From: Legionella saoudiensis
Lineage (GTDB): Bacteria; Pseudomonadota; Gammaproteobacteria; Legionellales; Legionellaceae
Direction of reading: 5' to 3'
DNA length: 64,000 bases
NCBI RefSeq assembly: GCF_001465875.1
Contig: NZ_LN901324.1
Location: forward strand, 992,001-1,056,000
Position numbers and translations under genes: made by a program. Each line of letters opens with the position of its first letter. Position 1 is the stretch's first letter. This document shows positions 60,542-64,000 of the stretch, one piece after another. Under the pieces are notes generated by a model. It was not told the DNA's origin. It saw nothing but the letters and a program-made list of their open reading frames with translations, and ran no database searches.

Positions 60542-61672
60542 ATGGGCAAATACGTTAACCAACTCGATTCACGCATTCAATTAACAGATAAAGCAGCATA
60601 TCGGCGAGAACAATACCAATCCTATATGACCGGCCCGGAATGGCGCAACGTGGAAATGGCCGAAGAATATGGCAAACTACTTCGCGAAAATAAGTCGATG
60701 TTCCAATTTCCTTACTTCCGGCAAATCTTTGATTTATGGAAAGTAGTATTTAACTCCTATTCCGCTGCCCGCAAATACGACAGCATCAGTACAATATTAT
60801 TCTCTGAATACATGATAATGGACCTATTTGTTGCTACATTCACCACAATGGAGCTACTCCCTAAAGGAATTATTTCTCTCTTACTTTATCCCTTTTTAAA
60901 GAAAGACAATGCATCGGAAATGCAGCAACATTTAGCAACGACTTTTGAACACTATGCGGCGAACTTACAAACTATACCCTTCTATGATCATAAGTACAGC
61001 GAGATGCGAGCTGATTTAGCTGAAAAATATCGTCAATGTGAGCATAAAACTTGGGTAGATTGGTTCTCTTGGACGGTAGTCTCCTGTGAGCTATGGGCTA
61101 GAAAATGGATTTCGAAACCATTAAGCTACTGGTATCACCAGGAAAACAATGAAGTGCCACCTTCCACTGATATATTAGTCAAATTCAATGCTCAAGACAT
61201 TGATAACCCTGAAGAAGCCAAACGTCTATTCCAAGAGCAATTGGCACAAGTAGAACAAGAGCATGCGGTCCATATAGTTGATACCCATATTTATGCTAAA
61301 GACTCCCCTAAGACTAAAGACGGTCAGACTTATACCTCAGTATATGCTCGCCTTAGTGCCCCACGCTACGCAGCATTCCAACCTGTTGTTAGAGCGCTTG
61401 GAGAACAGGGCATTGAGTTACGTAAAATTGCAGGGCAAGATCGCGTGCAAGTTAAATGCATCATTGATACAGATAGCGCTGATAAACTTTTAGCGAAAAA
61501 AGAAGCCTTAAATCAGACCAAAAAAATAAAAACCCTCTATAGCTATGGGGATCATATCCACAGCAACCGCGAAATATGCCTCTTTGATGCTCCCGTTAGA
61601 AATCTACATAAGACACTTAAACGTTTAGAGAAACAAGACGACGTAAAAGTAAGTTTTATACATAATTTTTAA
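60542..61672 (+). CDS. Unknown 376-aa protein, partner of the FAD/methyltransferase gene
   Basis: I do not recognise it. The N-terminal half has hydrophobic helices (about residues 80-120, LFSEYMIMDLFVATFTTMELLPKGIISLLLYPFL) and many aromatic residues. The C-terminal half (about 205-376) looks soluble, with repeated beta/alpha patterns such as DILVKFNAQDID and a His-containing SYGDHIHSNREI. The next gene starts 11 bases later with its own AAGGA and has a similar hydrophobic stretch near its start, so the two products probably work together at a membrane. No enzyme motif was seen. A preceding terminator at 60399 suggests that this is the first gene of the unit. Confidence 0.75.
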   Translation: MGKYVNQLDSRIQLTDKAAYRREQYQSYMTGPEWRNVEMAEEYGKLLRENKSMFQFPYFRQIFDLWKVVFNSYSAARKYDSISTILFSEYMIMDLFVATFTTMELLPKGIISLLLYPFLKKDNASEMQQHLATTFEHYAANLQTIPFYDHKYSEMRADLAEKYRQCEHKTWVDWFSWTVVSCELWARKWISKPLSYWYHQENNEVPPSTDILVKFNAQDIDNPEEAKRLFQEQLAQVEQEHAVHIVDTHIYAKDSPKTKDGQTYTSVYARLSAPRYAAFQPVVRALGEQGIELRKIAGQDRVQVKCIIDTDSADKLLAKKEALNQTKKIKTLYSYGDHIHSNREICLFDAPVRNLHKTLKRLEKQDDVKVSFIHNF

Positions 61673-61683
61673 GGAAAATTAAA

Positions 61684-64000
61684 ATGTCTGTATTAAATAA
61701 TCTAATGAAAAAGCTACCTAGACTGGGATATTTTAACGAAATTCCAGCCGGAATGATTGATAAAATATATCGTGACAAAGCAACAAGCTTTGTTGGAAAA
61801 GCCTTTCAGTTTATCCAAAAGCGAGTAATTTTTGCCTTAGGTTTTGTCCCTCTATCATTAATTGATATGGTTGTTAGCAGCTTTATCGCCAGTATTTATT
61901 CGTTTCGGGCATTCTTCACTACCGAGGATACTCAAGAAGCTCGTTTAGAACAAATGAAAATCTATGCGAGTAATTTTAGTAAAAACCTATATGCTCTACT
62001 GGCTTCGCCCTTTGGTTTCATTAGTCCCAAATTAGTTAGTTTGTACTTTGTTCCTGACGCCAAACAAACAGGGGTCAGCGCAGGTGGCGATTATCATCAC
62101 GCGCGTAACGCGGTTTTGGAATCACCAGAAACCATCGAAGATTTACAAGCACTTGTTAAAAACGCAGCCCGAGAAGGTAAAAAAATAATGCCTATAGGAG
62201 CTGGCTTTAGTCAAGGCAAACAATTTCTTCCTGAAGGAGATGAAAACTTAATTGTCGTGGATTTAAGCAAATTCAATACTGTTGAAATTCATTCTAAGGA
62301 AAAACAAGCTATTGTTGGAGCAGGTGCAATCTGGTCTGATATTAAACAGGAAGCAAACAAATTTAAGTTGGCTTTAAAAGTAATGCAGGCTTCTGATGTA
62401 TTTTCTGTGGGTGGTTCCCTAGGCACTAACATTCATGGCTGGAATATTCATGATGGTATGCTTTCCACGGTCGTAACTTCTATTACAATTATTAACGCTG
62501 AGGGTGAATTAGAAACCCTTACTCCCGAAGACCAAAAGTTCCATAATGTTACCGGTGGATTGGGGCTCTATGGCATTATTGTTTCAGCGACCATTAACCT
62601 TACGGATAACGAGCTCCTTAAAGAGAAAGGGGTTGCAATTGAACCGGAACAATATGTTCAACATTTTCGTGAGAATGTAATAACTGATCCCAATACCCGC
62701 ATGCACTTATATCGTTTATCACTCGACCCGAATAACTTATTAGGCACAGGTGTTGCAGTAAGTTATGTGAAAGAGGATGACAGTAAACCAGTTCAAGATA
62801 ATTTACGCCCTGAAGCAGAGCATGGCACACGGCTTGATCGCATCATGATTAACATGGCTCGCCACTCTCCGTGGGCTCGGCAAAAATATTGGAATATGGA
62901 AAGTGCTCGTTTGCTTGCCAATGATGGGGAGGCAATGAGCGTAAATAAAATTATGCAGCCGCCTATTAATGCGATGTTTAATTCATCAAAAAGCGAAACC
63001 GAATGGCTGCAAGAGTTTTTCTTACCGGAGGAAAACTTGGCTGATTTCCTTAAAGAGTTAGGTGCCTTACTACAAGAGAATGATGTTGCCTTACTGAATG
63101 CTTCAGTACGCTTTGTTAAGCAAAATGATCGCTCACCTATGTCGTATGCGCATGATGGCGACCGCTTTGCAGTGGTGCTTTGCTTTAACCAATCACTAGA
63201 AGAAAAAGCAATCATCAAAGCCCGTAAATGGATACGTCAAGCACAACACCTCACTGTTGAAAAAGGTGGCTCCTATTACCTTCCTTATCAACATATTTCG
63301 AATCCCGAGGATTTTCATGCAGCATATCCGCACGTTGATGAGGCATTGATTGCAAAGGATGAGGCGGATCCTGATCATTTATTTGTTAGTGGTTTTTATC
63401 AACGATTTATGGAGCCAAAACCAGAGACTACAAATCACTTTAAAGTGATTATGGCAAATGAAGCAACTAAAGCCAAATTTGCTGGATTTTTGAAGAATGT
63501 ATTACATCGTCTAGATAGTGATAAGTTCTTCGCCTTGTTAGAAGACATTCTGCAATACAACGACAGCCATGAAGAAATTTACCAGGAATTAGCACGCCGT
63601 TTGCCGGAAATTGCGCCAGGCACCCTAGGTGATTTACTACGTATTCTTGACTCATTATCAGCAATCAAAACTGATCTTGGCGAGCAAGCGCACAGCTTAC
63701 TCCCTCAAGAGATGAAAACCATTGATGGCCTTGTTGAAATTGGTTATCCGGGTCGTTTCGTTAATGGATTTAAACAACATTACAAAATTACTGGTGAAGT
63801 TGTTGCCGTCTATGAACAACAATCCATTACAGATTACATCCAAACAGGTTTCCCTCGTCCTTATGATCGCTTCGAGCAATTAGATTACAGCAATCCTAAT
63901 TTAGCTAAGCTTAAGGATAATAGCGCTGATGTAATTACCTGTTATGTGGGTCTACACCATTTTGGAGATGAGGAATTAGAGCATTTCTTAGAGGAAGTGA
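61684..64000 (+). CDS. FAD-linked oxidoreductase fused to a probable SAM methyltransferase (3' end outside window)
   Basis: An uninterrupted frame of 772 codons runs from ATG 61684 to the window end. Residues 40-100 hold hydrophobic helices. Residues about 130-300 form a PCMH-type FAD-binding domain: PIGAGFSQGKQFLP (170-183), VGAGAIWSDI, GGSLGTNIHG (243-252) and VTGGLGLYGIIV. The first motif has no His, so the FAD is probably not covalently bound. The middle (300-620) is the substrate domain. From about 680 a methyltransferase-like part begins: VEIGYPGR (684-691) as motif I, DYSNPNL, then SADVITCYVGLHHF (747-760) and EELEHFLEEV. The class and substrate are unknown, and motif I is atypical. 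Stop and full length cannot be seen here. Confidence 0.82.
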   Translation, partial: MSVLNNLMKKLPRLGYFNEIPAGMIDKIYRDKATSFVGKAFQFIQKRVIFALGFVPLSLIDMVVSSFIASIYSFRAFFTTEDTQEARLEQMKIYASNFSKNLYALLASPFGFISPKLVSLYFVPDAKQTGVSAGGDYHHARNAVLESPETIEDLQALVKNAAREGKKIMPIGAGFSQGKQFLPEGDENLIVVDLSKFNTVEIHSKEKQAIVGAGAIWSDIKQEANKFKLALKVMQASDVFSVGGSLGTNIHGWNIHDGMLSTVVTSITIINAEGELETLTPEDQKFHNVTGGLGLYGIIVSATINLTDNELLKEKGVAIEPEQYVQHFRENVITDPNTRMHLYRLSLDPNNLLGTGVAVSYVKEDDSKPVQDNLRPEAEHGTRLDRIMINMARHSPWARQKYWNMESARLLANDGEAMSVNKIMQPPINAMFNSSKSETEWLQEFFLPEENLADFLKELGALLQENDVALLNASVRFVKQNDRSPMSYAHDGDRFAVVLCFNQSLEEKAIIKARKWIRQAQHLTVEKGGSYYLPYQHISNPEDFHAAYPHVDEALIAKDEADPDHLFVSGFYQRFMEPKPETTNHFKVIMANEATKAKFAGFLKNVLHRLDSDKFFALLEDILQYNDSHEEIYQELARRLPEIAPGTLGDLLRILDSLSAIKTDLGEQAHSLLPQEMKTIDGLVEIGYPGRFVNGFKQHYKITGEVVAVYEQQSITDYIQTGFPRPYDRFEQLDYSNPNLAKLKDNSADVITCYVGLHHFGDEELEHFLEEV

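Overview
The window looks like a chromosomal segment of a Legionella species or a very close relative. The DNA is AT-rich. It carries a homologue of the Dot/Icm effector VpdC (patatin-like phospholipase), a CpxR/CpxA pair, a Pht-like MFS transporter and a FimT minor pseudopilin with a C-terminal GRxR motif. The run vpdC-holD-fimT and the run gyrA-serC-aroA-cmk-rpsA-lapA-lapB match what I recall of L. pneumophila; no search was possible. No tRNA, rRNA, CRISPR array, integrase or complete insertion sequence was seen. Most of the window is core genome with short palindromic repeats and a few probable secreted or host-directed proteins between housekeeping genes.

Layout. 1-3.9 kb: the 3' end of ppsR, decayed palindromic repeats, and the methylcitrate cluster prpB-prpC-prpD (minus strand, propionate catabolism). 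4.0-8.1 kb: an overlapping plus-strand run ybeZ(phoH-like)-ybeY-ybeX-cpxR-cpxA, linking ribosome/RNA maturation to envelope stress signalling. 8.3-11.8 kb: a multi-TM protein of unknown role, the nucleoside salvage operon cdd-punA-deoC and a small lipoprotein. 11.8-23.7 kb: the accessory-rich section. It has an unknown 576-aa protein with a basic cluster, ubiC-ubiA, a eukaryotic-type Ser/Thr kinase with a TM hairpin, fimT, holD, a VpdC-like patatin and two proteins I do not recognise. Two 86-bp palindromic repeats with outer inverted repeats lie in this section.

23.9-35.2 kb (minus strand): gyrA-serC-aroA-cmk-rpsA, then lapA-lapB, a WbpE-like sugar aminotransferase and pyrF. AroA carries all four class II (CP4-like) EPSP synthase motifs. 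35.6-41.9 kb: gltA behind a good sigma70-like promoter, divergent glpK/glpD, thioredoxin, adk and a lipoprotein lytic transglycosylase. 42-46.3 kb: a PolB-like 3'-5' exonuclease, an MdfA-like drug exporter, three tandem copies of a ~125-bp palindromic repeat and a Pht-type MFS transporter. 46.4-57.5 kb (minus strand): anmK, then the conserved gamma-proteobacterial cluster yceD-rpmF-plsX-fabH-fabD-fabG-acpP-fabF-mltG-tmk-holB-pilZ-tatD, joining fatty-acid synthesis, nucleotide and DNA metabolism, and pilus function. A long hairpin sits between fabG and acpP. 57.6-64 kb: mnmA, erpA, an L,D-transpeptidase, an exported Thr/Ala/Pro-rich protein, and a two-gene unit. Its second gene is cut by the window end and encodes an unusual fusion of a PCMH-type FAD oxidoreductase with a probable SAM methyltransferase.

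The strongest candidates for a little-described system are that FAD-oxidoreductase/methyltransferase fusion with its partner (60.5-64 kb) and the effector-like genes between 11.8 and 23.7 kb. Functions given for unnamed proteins are inferences from motifs only.
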